Positions 25,039 through 34,206 of a DNA stretch of 64,000 bases are shown in pieces. A program made the position numbers and the translations under genes. The first letter of the stretch is position 1. Each line of letters opens with the position of its first letter. This DNA is from Caproiciproducens sp. NJN-50 (GTDB taxonomy: Bacteria; Bacillota; Clostridia; Oscillospirales; Acutalibacteraceae): positions 2,666,001-2,730,000 of the forward strand of contig NZ_CP035283.1 of NCBI RefSeq assembly GCF_004103755.1. Direction: 5' to 3'. The notes below the pieces were generated by a model. It did no database searches, was not told where the DNA came from, and saw nothing but the letters and a program-made list of their open reading frames with translations.

Positions 25039-25204
25039 CCGACCTTTCCCGGATTTAAAGCATTATGCGAATCACGAATTTTTTTTAAAAACAGCTGAAA
25101 AACCATTGAATTTCATGAATTTTACGGGTTAATCCTAAAAGATCTTCCTTATTCTCCGATTTTCATGTTTTTCTTGATAAATTCTCTTTAAAAAATCAAT
25201 ATAT

Positions 25205-25232
25205 ATTATATACAGAAATCCCTATTAGTCAA
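25205..25232 (-). promoter_or_regulatory. promoter of the polyamine operon
   Basis: On the minus strand TTGACT (25232-25227), 16-bp spacer, TATAAT (25210-25205). Confidence 0.75.
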
Positions 25233-25449
25233 GGGAATTTCCCGGATTGCCCGATAAAATTTGGGCGCTGTCCAAAAGCCGGCGCTTCGGATTGCCTTTT
25301 CTGTTTTTTCATCCGCGGTTCAGTCTGCAAAACATCCGCGCCGATCAGGCGGATGTCTCCATCTCCATGAATAAGGTTTACCGAACCGCCGCAATTCATT
25401 CCGCAGTGTCCCATTTCTCACCGCAGTCCCAAGAGAGAAGAAGCATTTG
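25233..25449. other. intergenic region between polyamine and uronate operons
   Basis: Short open frames exist on both strands (for example a 61-codon frame at 25229-25414, minus) but none resembles a known protein. I see no RNA gene. Confidence 0.4.
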
Positions 25450-25507
25450 AAAGGCAACAAGGCGGTATTTACCGGGAACTCCCGGCAAATACCGCCTTGT
25501 TGCCTTT
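25450..25507 (-). terminator. terminator of the uronate operon
   Basis: A very long hairpin: AAAGGCAACAAGGCGGTATTT (25450-25470) pairs with its complement at 25487-25507, and ACCGGG/CCCGG extends the stem around AACT. Confidence 0.8.
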
Positions 25508-25529
25508 TGAAATTGGAATTGGGTCTTGC

Positions 25530-26372
25530 TTATTTCAGTTCTTCCGTCGGGATTTCGTCCATATCGTCAAACGCGCGGTTTTCCCCGGCCATAGCCCAGA
25601 TGAACGCATAGTTTGAAGTGCCGCAGCCCGCGTGGATCGACCAGCTCGGATTGATGACAGCCTGCTCGTTGTGCATGACGATGTGCCTGGTTTCCCGTCC
25701 CTCGCCCATCAGATGGAACACAACATTGTCTTTGGGAATATTGAAATACAGGTAGACTTCCATCCGCCTTTCGTGCGTGTGAACCGGCATCGTGTTCCAA
25801 ACGCTTCCGGGCTCCAGAATCGTGCAGCCCATGGAAAGCTGGCAGGTCTGCAGAACGTCCGGGTGGACAAACTGGTTGATCGTCCTCAGGTTGCTGGTCC
25901 CGGAAGATCCCAGCCTGCGGTGGATTGCTTTTTCAAACGGGATCAGGGTCGTGGGACAAGCGCAGTGAGCCGGAGTGGAACACATGTAAAATTTGGGAGG
26001 CCGCGCTGCGTCCACGGCCTTGAAAACCACTTCTTTGGTGCCCATGGAAAGGTATAAACCGCACAAATGCCCGACCGCATACTCCCTGCCGTCGGCGATG
26101 ACAATCCCGTCGCCGCCGATGTTGATCATGCCCAGTTCCCGGCGCTCCAAAAAACAGTGAACGCCGAAATTTTTCCAGCAGTCGATGTTTTGATCCAGGC
26201 GGACCTCCCGGACGACAGGCATGGCGCCCATGGTGACGATGCGGTCGATGTGGGAATAGGTGGCCGTGACGTCGTCCGGCTCAAAGAGTCTCTCGATCAG
26301 AAATTCCTTTCTGATTTCTTCGGTCGTGTAATGTTTAAAGTCTTTCTGGTTTGCTGAATAGCGTATGTCCAA
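25530..26372 (-). CDS. kduI: 5-dehydro-4-deoxy-D-glucuronate isomerase
   Basis: A zinc-dependent cupin-fold isomerase of 280 residues that turns 5-keto-4-deoxyuronate, from pectin or glycosaminoglycan lyase products, into 3-deoxy-D-glycero-2,5-hexodiulosonate. The metal site is in MPVHTHERRMEVYLYF with later His in PSWSIHAGCGTSNYAFIWAM. The start is a TTG at 26372 with GGAGGGA upstream; a longer frame lacks a site. It is the last of seven genes, after kduD, its pathway partner. Confidence 0.95.
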   Translation of the reverse strand: MDIRYSANQKDFKHYTTEEIRKEFLIERLFEPDDVTATYSHIDRIVTMGAMPVVREVRLDQNIDCWKNFGVHCFLERRELGMINIGGDGIVIADGREYAVGHLCGLYLSMGTKEVVFKAVDAARPPKFYMCSTPAHCACPTTLIPFEKAIHRRLGSSGTSNLRTINQFVHPDVLQTCQLSMGCTILEPGSVWNTMPVHTHERRMEVYLYFNIPKDNVVFHLMGEGRETRHIVMHNEQAVINPSWSIHAGCGTSNYAFIWAMAGENRAFDDMDEIPTEELK

Positions 26373-26403
26373 GGTAATCCCTCCAGATGAATCATGAGAA
26401 CGG

Positions 26404-27189
26404 TCAGGGCTGTTTGCCGATATAGGCCAGAATTCCGCCGTCCACATAAAGAATGTGTCCATTTACAAAATTGGATGCTTCGGAAGCGAGAAAAACAGCC
26501 GGCCCCATCAGGTCGTCGGTTTTCCCCCAGCGGGCCGCCGGGGTCTTTGAGATGATAAATTTGTTGAACGGATGATCAGGGGTGCGAAGCGGGGCGGTCT
26601 GCGGCGTTTCAATGTACCCGGGGCCGATGCCGTTGCACTGGATGTTGTACTGTCCGTATTCGGACGCGATATTCCGGGTCAGCATCTTCAGGCCGCCTTT
26701 GGCTGCGGCGTAAGCGCTGACGGTCTCTCTGCCAAGCTCGCTCATCATGGAGCAGATATTGATGATTTTGCCGTGGCCGCGGCGGATCATGCCGGGAATC
26801 ACAGCCTTGGAGACAATAAACGGGGCGTTGAGATCAACGTCGATCACCTGGCGGAATTCCGACGCCGCCATGTCGCACATGGGGATGCGCTTGATGATCC
26901 CCGCGTTGTTCACCAGGATGTCGATCGGCCCGGCTTCGGACTCCGCTTTTTCAACAAGGCTTTTTACCTGATCCTCGTCGGTCACGTCGCAGACATAGCC
27001 GTGGGCCTGGATGTTCCGCTCTGCATACGCATCGAGGCCCTTATCGACAAGTTCCTGCCTCAGATCGTTAAACACGATTTTCGCTCCAGCCTGTGAGAAA
27101 GCGGTTGCAAGCGCCATTCCGATTCCGTAGGATGCGCCCGTTACAAGAGCCGTTTTCCCTTTCAGGGAAAATTGATTTAAAATATCCAT
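26404..27189 (-). CDS. kduD: 2-dehydro-3-deoxy-D-gluconate 5-dehydrogenase
   Basis: A 261-residue short-chain dehydrogenase that reduces 2,5-diketo-3-deoxygluconate to KDG. It has the cofactor motif TGASYGIGMALATA, NNAG, the catalytic Tyr-Lys in SAYAAAKGGLKML, and the usual C-terminal VNGHILYVDGG. ATG at 27189 follows GGAGGTTAA. The KDG kinase and aldolase needed next are not in this window. Confidence 0.92.
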   Translation of the reverse strand: MDILNQFSLKGKTALVTGASYGIGMALATAFSQAGAKIVFNDLRQELVDKGLDAYAERNIQAHGYVCDVTDEDQVKSLVEKAESEAGPIDILVNNAGIIKRIPMCDMAASEFRQVIDVDLNAPFIVSKAVIPGMIRRGHGKIINICSMMSELGRETVSAYAAAKGGLKMLTRNIASEYGQYNIQCNGIGPGYIETPQTAPLRTPDHPFNKFIISKTPAARWGKTDDLMGPAVFLASEASNFVNGHILYVDGGILAYIGKQP

Positions 27190-27279
27190 CTTTAACCTCC
27201 AAATCATAGCTTGCCGTTCTTTTATCAACGGCCGGGGCACAGGCCGTTTCGACCCGGACCCTTCCGTATCAAAGCGCCG

Positions 27280-27612
27280 CTAAACGAAATCCTCCCGCAT
27301 CGGAGTAAAAATATCCAGCAGCACGCCGGCTTTCAGGCAGGTGCAGCCATGCTCGACGCCATTCAGTTTCAACATGGTGTCTCCTGCTTTCACAATTCTT
27401 TTTTCTCCATCGATATTGAATTCAAATTCCCCGCTGACCACGTAGGTAATCTGTGTATGCGGATGATGATGGAGCGCGCCCGCCGCACCCTGTGCGAACG
27501 TGTTTTCCACGCACATCAGGTCTTTGCTGTACGCCAGTGTTCTCCTGACGACGCCTTTTCCATTATCGAAGGGTTCCGCTTCCCCGTGAAACACCCATCT
27601 TTGATTTAACAT
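27280..27612 (-). CDS. cupin, KdgF-like (unsaturated uronate linearising)
   Basis: A 110-residue single-domain cupin with the metal motif ALHHHPHTQITYVVSGEFEF and HGCTCLKAGVLLDIFTPMREDFV, typical of KdgF, which opens 4,5-unsaturated galacturonate/glucuronate to the linear keto form used by KduI. It overlaps the tctA stop by seven bases. KdgF assignment rests on size, motif and operon. Confidence 0.75.
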   Translation of the reverse strand: MLNQRWVFHGEAEPFDNGKGVVRRTLAYSKDLMCVENTFAQGAAGALHHHPHTQITYVVSGEFEFNIDGEKRIVKAGDTMLKLNGVEHGCTCLKAGVLLDIFTPMREDFV

Positions 27613-29117
27613 TCTGCTTTTTTCTCCTTATTCCATTTATCTTTTTTTCCAAAAGCCTTTTTAGCGGTAGGCCAAACGATGCTTAAAACGCCGACAAGAA
27701 TAAACAAAAATGACACGGGGCGCGTGAAGAACATGGCATAGCTGCCGTTCGCGTAGCTGATGCTATTTCTGAAATAGCTTTCCAAATTGCCGCTCAGGAC
27801 GAAAGAGAGGAGAAGCGGGCTCACCGGGATCTTGGCGATTTTCATCACGATGCCCAGCGCACAGCAGGCCAGCATCATGTAGATATCAAAAATGCTGTTC
27901 GCCGCCGTAAATGCGCCGATGAAGCAGATGACCAAAATGGCGCTGTACAAAAAGTGGTATGGGATTTTCAAAATCATCGGAAACCATCTTTTGGTTGCCA
28001 GTTCAACAATGAGTACAACGATCGCGCTTACAAGGACGCACGCAAAGACCAGGTATGATATTTCAGGATTCGACGACATCAGAAGCGGTCCCGGCTGCAG
28101 CCCGTGAATCATCATGCCCGTCAGCAGCATCGCCGTAATGCTGTCTCCCGGAATGCCGAGCGCGATCATCGGGATAATCGCGCCGCCGACAGAGGCGTTA
28201 TTCGACGTTTCCGAAGCCCAAATGCCCCCCGGATAACCGGTTCCGAACAATTCGGAGTGTTTGCTGCTGGATTTTGCCTGTGCATAAGCGATCAGATTGG
28301 ACACCCCGGACCCTATTCCGGGCAGAAAGCCCACCCAGAGTCCCAGCAAAAATGACCGGACGATGGTCCCGATATGCTCCGTAAAATCCTGCCTTTTGAG
28401 CCCAAGTCCTTTTAAATTCGCTTTTTTGACCTCAGGCAGCTCCTGCGAACCCTTCGCAAAGTTTTCCACGACCTGCAAACAGGCAAACACACCCAGCGTG
28501 ATGGCGATCAGGCTGATGCCGTTGTCCAGATTATGGTTCCCAAACGTGAACCGCAGAACACCGGAAACGCTGTCCATTCCGAAGTAACCGAGCAGCAGAC
28601 CGATTGCGGTCGACAAAAGGCATTTGAACATACTGCCTTCCGCCAGAGCCGACACCAGCGTGATGGCGCAGAAGCACAGGCTGAAGTACTCCCACGGGCC
28701 AAGCATCAGGGCCAGCTGGGCGATCAGCGGGCTTAAAAAGGTAGCGATCAGAATGGAGCCGAGCGTTCCGATAAACGACGCGATGATCCCGATCGAAAGC
28801 GCTTTGGAGGCCTCGCCCTTCTGCGTCATCGGATAAGCGTCAAAGGTCGTCGCGATGGATGAGGAGGCGCCCGGAATTCCCATCAACGTCGCCGAGATGA
28901 AAGCGCCGGACACGCCTCCAATATACATGGCCAAAAGCATGCAGAAGCTGGTTTCCGTATCCATGCTGAACGTTACAGGGAGCAGGAGGGAAATGCCAAT
29001 CGCCGCGCTCAGGCCCGGTATGGCTCCGAAAATAATGCCTACAATACAGGTCCCCACGATCAGAAGAAAATGAACAGGCTGAAAACAGATCAGCAGACTT
29101 GTCAGATAGGTACTCAT
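27606..29117 (-). CDS. tripartite tricarboxylate transporter, large permease TctA
   Basis: A 503-residue membrane protein with about 12 helices and the TctA signature GTCIVGIIFGAIPGLSAAIGI, GGVSGAFISATLMGIPGASSS and ALGIPGDSITAMLLTGMMIHGLQPGP. It forms a secondary transporter with TctB and the TctC binding protein. The operon implies uptake of a uronate or related acid rather than citrate. Confidence 0.92.
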   Translation of the reverse strand: MSTYLTSLLICFQPVHFLLIVGTCIVGIIFGAIPGLSAAIGISLLLPVTFSMDTETSFCMLLAMYIGGVSGAFISATLMGIPGASSSIATTFDAYPMTQKGEASKALSIGIIASFIGTLGSILIATFLSPLIAQLALMLGPWEYFSLCFCAITLVSALAEGSMFKCLLSTAIGLLLGYFGMDSVSGVLRFTFGNHNLDNGISLIAITLGVFACLQVVENFAKGSQELPEVKKANLKGLGLKRQDFTEHIGTIVRSFLLGLWVGFLPGIGSGVSNLIAYAQAKSSSKHSELFGTGYPGGIWASETSNNASVGGAIIPMIALGIPGDSITAMLLTGMMIHGLQPGPLLMSSNPEISYLVFACVLVSAIVVLIVELATKRWFPMILKIPYHFLYSAILVICFIGAFTAANSIFDIYMMLACCALGIVMKIAKIPVSPLLLSFVLSGNLESYFRNSISYANGSYAMFFTRPVSFLFILVGVLSIVWPTAKKAFGKKDKWNKEKKAEC

Positions 29118-29127
29118 GATTCACCCC

Positions 29128-29604
29128 TTAAAATATGCCCAACACACCTTCGGGCAGACTGATGGCAAAACCTTTCGTAAAGATCAGGTAAAGCGCGGCT
29201 GTCAGGGCAACCGCAATCACCGCGGACAGCGCCGCCGGCACCTTTTTTCCGCCGCTCAGCATTTTGATCAGAACAAACGATATGACCGGGGTCGATATGT
29301 TAAAGCCGAGGAACTGAAGCCCGACGGCATAGAGGACCATCACGCCGAAAGCGACGAAAAGCCGTTTCCAGCCGTCCTTCGCCAGATAAGCCTCATCTTC
29401 CTCCCGTTTCAGCAGCGATTCGACAAGCATGCCTAATCCGCATACCGCCATCAGCGCTTCCGCAATAATTGGCATCAGGGTCGGTCCCGGCTCGACCAGG
29501 TTCGCCGGCGTTCTGATCTCCTGTGTGTGATAAAAAAAGAACGCGGCGGCCAATACGGCTCCAATCCCGACAATGCCGTCTTTTTTGAGCGTTTTTTCTC
29601 CCAA
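29128..29604 (-). CDS. tripartite tricarboxylate transporter, small permease TctB
   Basis: A 158-residue protein with four hydrophobic segments in the TctB pattern (DGIVGIGAVLAAAFFFYHTQEI ... PTLMPIIAEALMAVCGLGMLVES). The start is a TTG at 29604 after AAAGGAGGG; the open frame extends upstream without a site. It lies between tctC and tctA. Confidence 0.88.
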   Translation of the reverse strand: MGEKTLKKDGIVGIGAVLAAAFFFYHTQEIRTPANLVEPGPTLMPIIAEALMAVCGLGMLVESLLKREEDEAYLAKDGWKRLFVAFGVMVLYAVGLQFLGFNISTPVISFVLIKMLSGGKKVPAALSAVIAVALTAALYLIFTKGFAISLPEGVLGIF

Positions 29605-29639
29605 TGGGATTCCCTCCTTTTTTCTGCGCTTGCCTCCCG

Positions 29640-30692
29640 TTACTGCTTCACACTGTAAATGCCGAGGTCCTTCGCCACCTTCACGGCGCTGTCGTATTCT
29701 TCCTGGTACATCTTCTGGGATTCCTGGACGTCGTGCCACTCGGCAATCTGGCCCATCTGTTTCATGCCCTTGGTGTATTCCGAGTCCGCGGACGCGATGT
29801 TTTTCAGGGAGGCGTTGATCTTTTCGACCAGGTCCTGGCTCATGCCGGCAGGCCCGACCAGGTAATAGCTCGTACCCCAGGCGACATTCTGATACCCCTG
29901 CTCCTGGACGGATTTATAGTTCTGTTTCTGCGCCGCGGCGGCGTCAAAATCTTCAATTTTCGCCCCGTCCGTCCCGATCGTGGCCAGGACCTTCAGCTTG
30001 CCCGCCTTCTCATATTCGAGCCCGTTGCTCAGCGAAATGCTTCCGATATCAATAAATCCGCCCGCGAGATTCGTCAGCCGGTCCGTTTCTTCGGCGCACT
30101 GCACATTGTTGAACTTGACTCCGCACTCCGACTCGATTTTTCCCAGCATAAACTGTGTCGTTCCGCCCGGAGCCATGCCCGCCTTTACGATTCCCGGATG
30201 GGTTTTGCAGTAATCGACCATTTCCTTGAACGTGTTGTAGGGAGCGTCTTTCCTCGCCGCGATGCAGCGAAGCCCGTTGTTCCCGATGGCCGCTATCACC
30301 GTTACCTGCTTGGCCGGATCGACCTCGCTGGTTCCGGTAATATACTGCGTCATGATCGCCGTGTGCGCCACACAGAGATTCGCGCCGTCCGGCTTCTGGT
30401 TTGCAATGTTCTGAAAGCACACGGCGGTATTGTCGTAATTGTAGACCGAGAAATTGATCCCCTGCTCCTTATTGAGCCCCGTGGAAAGATACCTGGTCGT
30501 CAGATCGGAACCGCCCCCGGCCTTTCCGGGCACCATCAGGTTCACGGTTCCGGCCGGCCAGTTTACACTCGAGGCCGAATCGGCCTTTGACGCGCCGGAA
30601 GACGCGGAGCTCCCCCCGCCGCTCTGCGAACACGCGCAAAGCATGGACCCCAATAAACATACGGCTAAAACGCTTTCCAATACTTTTTTCAT
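29640..30692 (-). CDS. tripartite tricarboxylate transporter substrate-binding lipoprotein TctC
   Basis: A 350-residue extracytoplasmic receptor with a lipoprotein signal (MLCACSQSGGG, lipid-modified Cys near residue 22), a Ser-rich linker, then the Bug/TctC fold (WPAGTVNLMVPGKAGGGSDLTTRYL, VIAAIGNNGLRCIAARKDAPYNTFKEMVDY). The ATG at 30692 is seven bases after AGGAG; the ATG six bases upstream is too close. Substrate selectivity cannot be read. Confidence 0.92.
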   Translation of the reverse strand: MKKVLESVLAVCLLGSMLCACSQSGGGSSASSGASKADSASSVNWPAGTVNLMVPGKAGGGSDLTTRYLSTGLNKEQGINFSVYNYDNTAVCFQNIANQKPDGANLCVAHTAIMTQYITGTSEVDPAKQVTVIAAIGNNGLRCIAARKDAPYNTFKEMVDYCKTHPGIVKAGMAPGGTTQFMLGKIESECGVKFNNVQCAEETDRLTNLAGGFIDIGSISLSNGLEYEKAGKLKVLATIGTDGAKIEDFDAAAAQKQNYKSVQEQGYQNVAWGTSYYLVGPAGMSQDLVEKINASLKNIASADSEYTKGMKQMGQIAEWHDVQESQKMYQEEYDSAVKVAKDLGIYSVKQ

Positions 30693-30728
30693 TTTCATAC
30701 TCCTTTTTATTTTCTTGATGCTGATGCA

Positions 30729-31862
30729 TCAGCTTTCCACGTAGAATACCTGGCGGCTCTCCATCAGGCCGTCCTCTTCGAGCCTTGCGAGATCCATGCG
30801 CTGAGGATTCCCAGGGACATCCGTCTGGCAGTAGAATCTGCCGTTCTTTTCTTCCGGCCGGTACAGCATATACTCCCCGACCGGCTTGCTGATCGGCTCA
30901 TGGTACTCGATCAGCTCGTCCTCCCTGTACAGACACCCGAAAATCGCATTCAGGTATACCCTGCCGCCGGAAGAGAAGCGGACGTGGTGTTCCCTTGCCA
31001 TGTCCCTGATCCGGATCAGGTCGTCCATCCGGCTCATTCTGCCGACGGACGGCTGCAAATGGTCCACGCCCTTCTCTATGTAGGTCTCATAGGCAAACGA
31101 GATCCTCATGGATTCCCCGAATGCGATTGGAATCGAGATCCCCATGTTCTTCAGCCGCTTGATCTCATTCATATCGTGCGAATGGACCGGCTCTTCCAGC
31201 CATGCGGGACGGTAAGGTCCCACAAGCTCTGAAAAATGGAATGCGGTTTCGGCGTCCCATTTTTGGTTGGCGTCTACCGCGATATCGATTTTGTCACCAA
31301 CCGCCTTTCTGACCTTTTCCAGCCGCCTTACATCTCTTTCGATATCACTGCTGCCGACTTTGAATTTGACGGTCGTATACCCCTCTTCGGCATAACGGAC
31401 CATGTCTTCCACCAGCGCGCTGTCGTCCAGTAAGATCGAACCTCCTCCCTTGTAGGCCGCGGCCCAGTCCTTTTTCGCGCCGAGGAAACGGTGCAGCGGC
31501 AGTCCTGCCCTCTGGGAAAGAATGTCCAGCATCATCAGGTCCAAAGAACCGACTTCCACTGCCTGCGGGCTTTGGAATCCGCTGTTCCGCACCTTCCAGT
31601 ACAAATTTTTCCGCCACTCGTTGTAGCTTCTTTTCTCTCCGTTGAGAATGAGCGGAAGGATGTCTTTTATAAAACCGCGCCCGACGCAAAGGTGCGCGCA
31701 GGCGCCTTCTTCATCGTAGAGCTCAATGCATCCATGCTCGGGCGCAAATTTTCCCATCCCGCCCGTGCCGTCCTGAAAGGGCCTTGGCAGCGGAATCGGC
31801 TTAAAGCTGTAATATACCGCTTTTCGGAACTGGATTTGATCCTTAAAATCAAATGAAAACAT
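30729..31862 (-). CDS. enolase-superfamily (mandelate racemase/muconate lactonising) enzyme
   Basis: A 377-residue enzyme with a capping domain and barrel. The catalytic Lys pair is in TVKFKVG. The metal ligands are Asp of IDIAVDANQKW, Glu of PAWLEEPV and Glu of IPIAFGESM. The late barrel has RFSSGGRVYLN where MR-group members have a His-Asp dyad, so the chemistry is uncertain; a sugar-acid dehydratase or epimerase fits the operon. ATG at 31862 has TAGGAGG. It is the first gene of the seven-gene operon. Confidence 0.85.
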   Translation of the reverse strand: MFSFDFKDQIQFRKAVYYSFKPIPLPRPFQDGTGGMGKFAPEHGCIELYDEEGACAHLCVGRGFIKDILPLILNGEKRSYNEWRKNLYWKVRNSGFQSPQAVEVGSLDLMMLDILSQRAGLPLHRFLGAKKDWAAAYKGGGSILLDDSALVEDMVRYAEEGYTTVKFKVGSSDIERDVRRLEKVRKAVGDKIDIAVDANQKWDAETAFHFSELVGPYRPAWLEEPVHSHDMNEIKRLKNMGISIPIAFGESMRISFAYETYIEKGVDHLQPSVGRMSRMDDLIRIRDMAREHHVRFSSGGRVYLNAIFGCLYREDELIEYHEPISKPVGEYMLYRPEEKNGRFYCQTDVPGNPQRMDLARLEEDGLMESRQVFYVES

Positions 31863-31901
31863 CAGAAGCCTCCTAGGTGTTCGCGCTGAATTTTGTCTTA
31901 T

Positions 31902-31930
31902 ATTGTAACCGCTGCCGCGGGAAGGATCAA
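31902..31930 (-). promoter_or_regulatory. promoter of the uronate operon
   Basis: On the minus strand TTGATC (31930-31925), 17-bp spacer, TACAAT (31907-31902). It is a sigma-A type promoter; no sigma-54 -24/-12 element is visible. Confidence 0.6.
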
Positions 31931-31980
31931 TTCTTTTCCTGACCAAAAAGGCCTTTCGTTTTTATGCAGTACAACTTTGG

Positions 31981-32047
31981 ATTTCAGTATGAATGAAAAA
32001 CATTTCAATCGGCTTTTTTGCATTTCAGTTTTATTTCAACATGAAAT
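31981..32047. promoter_or_regulatory. phased ATTTCA repeats, candidate operator
   Basis: ATTTCA occurs at 31981, 32002, 32022 and 32033 (steps of 21, 20 and 11 bp). The last forms the palindrome ATTTCA-ACA-TGAAAT (32033-32047). The group lies 50-120 bp upstream of the operon promoter and upstream of the extended -10 (TGGTATAAT, ending 32106) of the regulator gene. Confidence 0.5.
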
Positions 32048-32156
32048 GGATCCGATGCCTTCTCCTAAATTTTTTTTTACAAAATTCTTTGGGTTTATGG
32101 TATAATCGTACAGAAAAATATTATTTTGACGTCTCTTTTAGGAATGGGAGGAAATT

Positions 32157-34094
32157 ATGTCGGGGATCGCTCTGTTTGCTCCGGACGATGAGACCTGCCA
32201 TCAGGCGGAGGATTTTCTGAAAACAGCGAAAGACAGCCATATTTCTATCTTTAAAAGGAGCCAGACGGAAGACATCCTCGTGGAGGCCCAGAAAGCCATA
32301 TCCGAGGGAGTCACTATCATCATTGCGAGGGGCCGTCAGGCGGAGATCATAAAAAAGAATACGAATGTCACCGTTGCGGACATCGTATTAACGGCTCAGG
32401 AACTTGGCCTTCTGATTCTGAAGGCCAAGAATATCATCGGCATCAATAAGCGCCGGATTTGCATCGGACTGTTCGGATGGGGGGAAATGTTCTGCGATAC
32501 CACCTATTTTGAACAGCTGTATGACGTGACTTTGAGGCGTTATCCGCTGCACGAAGAGGAAGAATGGCGCAATGTAATCCGGAACTCGGTAAATGACGGG
32601 ATTGACATTATCATCGGCGGCAAATCCGTTATGGAATACGCCGAGGCGATCGATATTCCCAGTCTCTACCTCTCGGGAACCGGGGAATCTCTGCGGGTCG
32701 CCATAAAAAATGCCGAGTCTCTTTACCATATGGCAAAAATCGAGGAGCGCAACTACGCTCAGTTTTCCACCGTGCTGGACAGTTCTTCCAACGGCATCAT
32801 CAAACTGAGCAGCAACGGCAAGATCCTGATTTTGAACCGCATGATGGAGGAAATTATCGGCATTGGTTCGGACAAGCTGATTGGGCTTCCGATCAACCGC
32901 ATTTTCAAGGAGATCAACCAGGAAAAGATTCTTGAGGTTTTAAACGGAGAAACCGAAAACTATTCCACGCTTCTCACTTTCCGAAACCAGGAGCTGGTTT
33001 TGATCATGGAGCCGATCATTGTCGATCAGGCGATCGAGGGAGGCATCCTTTCCTTCAACCGCTTGCACCGTATTAATGCCGCAAACAAAAATCAGCTGGA
33101 GAAGCAGTATCTCAGCGGTTATGTCGCGCACGCCACATTCGACGACATCAGTAAAAAAATGAAAGGGCTTTATAAGATCGTGGAAACCGCGAAGCTGTAC
33201 GCCCTGTCTTCCAGCCCGATGCTGATCGAGTCGCTTTCCGGCCCCGAACTGGATGTGATCGCTCAGGGAATCCATAATTACAGCATGAGGAGAAACGGCC
33301 CATTCCTCATGATCAACATGGCCGGCATGACGGAAGATCAGCAGTCCGCCGCGCTGTTCGGCACGCCGGGGTCCCAGGACGGCGGCGCCCTTTTGGATGC
33401 GGATCACGGCACGCTTGTCATTCAAAGCATCGACAAGCTCAGCCTTCCCATCCAATACAAACTGACCAGAGCGATCCGCTCCAAAAGGATCTCCACCGGC
33501 AAACGGCCGTCAGACTTCACGATTTTTGACACGCGCATTATCGCCTGCACCGCAAAGGACCTGACCGAACTTAGAAAAAAGTACCTGTTTCGCTCCGATT
33601 TGTACTTCACTTTAAAGTCGCTCTGCCTCAGGATCCCGGAGCTGAAAGACAGGCCGGAAGACGTGGCCTTCCTGCTCAGCACCTACACCAGGCAATATAT
33701 GCAGCAGTACTCCCGGTTTCACGTGCTGACCGGCCAGGCCAGGAAACTGCTCCTGGAATATCCCTGGGAAGGAAACAGCATTCAACTGCAGACTTTTTGC
33801 GAGCGGATGATTCTTACCGCGCAAAGCCGAAGCATCACGGAAGAATACGTGCTTTCCCTCCTGAATGAGCTTTACCATAACGACCTGAACATCTATGAGG
33901 ACATGGCTTCTGAAAAACTCAAAAACGCGGAATTCCTTGACAAACTTGAGGACCCCATGTACAAACTGATTTACGGCGCCCTGCAAAAATACAAGGGAAA
34001 CCGCAAGCTTGCCGCCGCCGAGCTTAAAATCAGCACCACGACTTTATGGCGTAAAATGAAAAAATACCAAATGACTCAAGACTGGCAGAAGTAG
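32157..34094 (+). CDS. PrpR-type regulator with degenerate AAA+ domain
   Basis: A 645-residue regulator: PrpR N-terminal sensor (about 1-190), PAS (205-305), a sigma-54-interaction AAA+ domain (330-570) and a Fis-type helix-turn-helix (KGNRKLAAAELKISTTTLWRKMKK). The AAA+ domain is degenerate. The Walker A site reads IESLSGPELD instead of GExGTGKE, the GAFTGA loop is missing (LFGTPGSQDGGALL), and Walker B is GTLVIQSID instead of GTLFLDEI. ATP hydrolysis and sigma-54 contact are therefore unlikely, so it probably acts as a conventional DNA-binding regulator. It diverges from the uronate operon, its probable target. RBS GGGAGGAA precedes the ATG. Confidence 0.88.
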   Translation: MSGIALFAPDDETCHQAEDFLKTAKDSHISIFKRSQTEDILVEAQKAISEGVTIIIARGRQAEIIKKNTNVTVADIVLTAQELGLLILKAKNIIGINKRRICIGLFGWGEMFCDTTYFEQLYDVTLRRYPLHEEEEWRNVIRNSVNDGIDIIIGGKSVMEYAEAIDIPSLYLSGTGESLRVAIKNAESLYHMAKIEERNYAQFSTVLDSSSNGIIKLSSNGKILILNRMMEEIIGIGSDKLIGLPINRIFKEINQEKILEVLNGETENYSTLLTFRNQELVLIMEPIIVDQAIEGGILSFNRLHRINAANKNQLEKQYLSGYVAHATFDDISKKMKGLYKIVETAKLYALSSSPMLIESLSGPELDVIAQGIHNYSMRRNGPFLMINMAGMTEDQQSAALFGTPGSQDGGALLDADHGTLVIQSIDKLSLPIQYKLTRAIRSKRISTGKRPSDFTIFDTRIIACTAKDLTELRKKYLFRSDLYFTLKSLCLRIPELKDRPEDVAFLLSTYTRQYMQQYSRFHVLTGQARKLLLEYPWEGNSIQLQTFCERMILTAQSRSITEEYVLSLLNELYHNDLNIYEDMASEKLKNAEFLDKLEDPMYKLIYGALQKYKGNRKLAAAELKISTTTLWRKMKKYQMTQDWQK

Positions 34095-34206
34095 AAGGAA
34101 CAACAGTATGGCATTACTGGGAACAACTCGGGAAGCGTGCGGTTTCGCCTCAACAATCACCGGCCGTGCGTGCGGGACGGTCAGACGGCAGCTTAATCGA
34201 AAAAGG

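Noticed and set aside
25039..25204. Riboswitch in the speD leader
   Set aside because: The 160-nt leader is AT-rich and I could not fit a SAM, guanidine or other known riboswitch fold to it.
25229..25414. 61-codon minus-strand frame between the polyamine and uronate operons
   Set aside because: Only a weak ribosome binding site, no family similarity, and it overlaps the polyamine promoter region.
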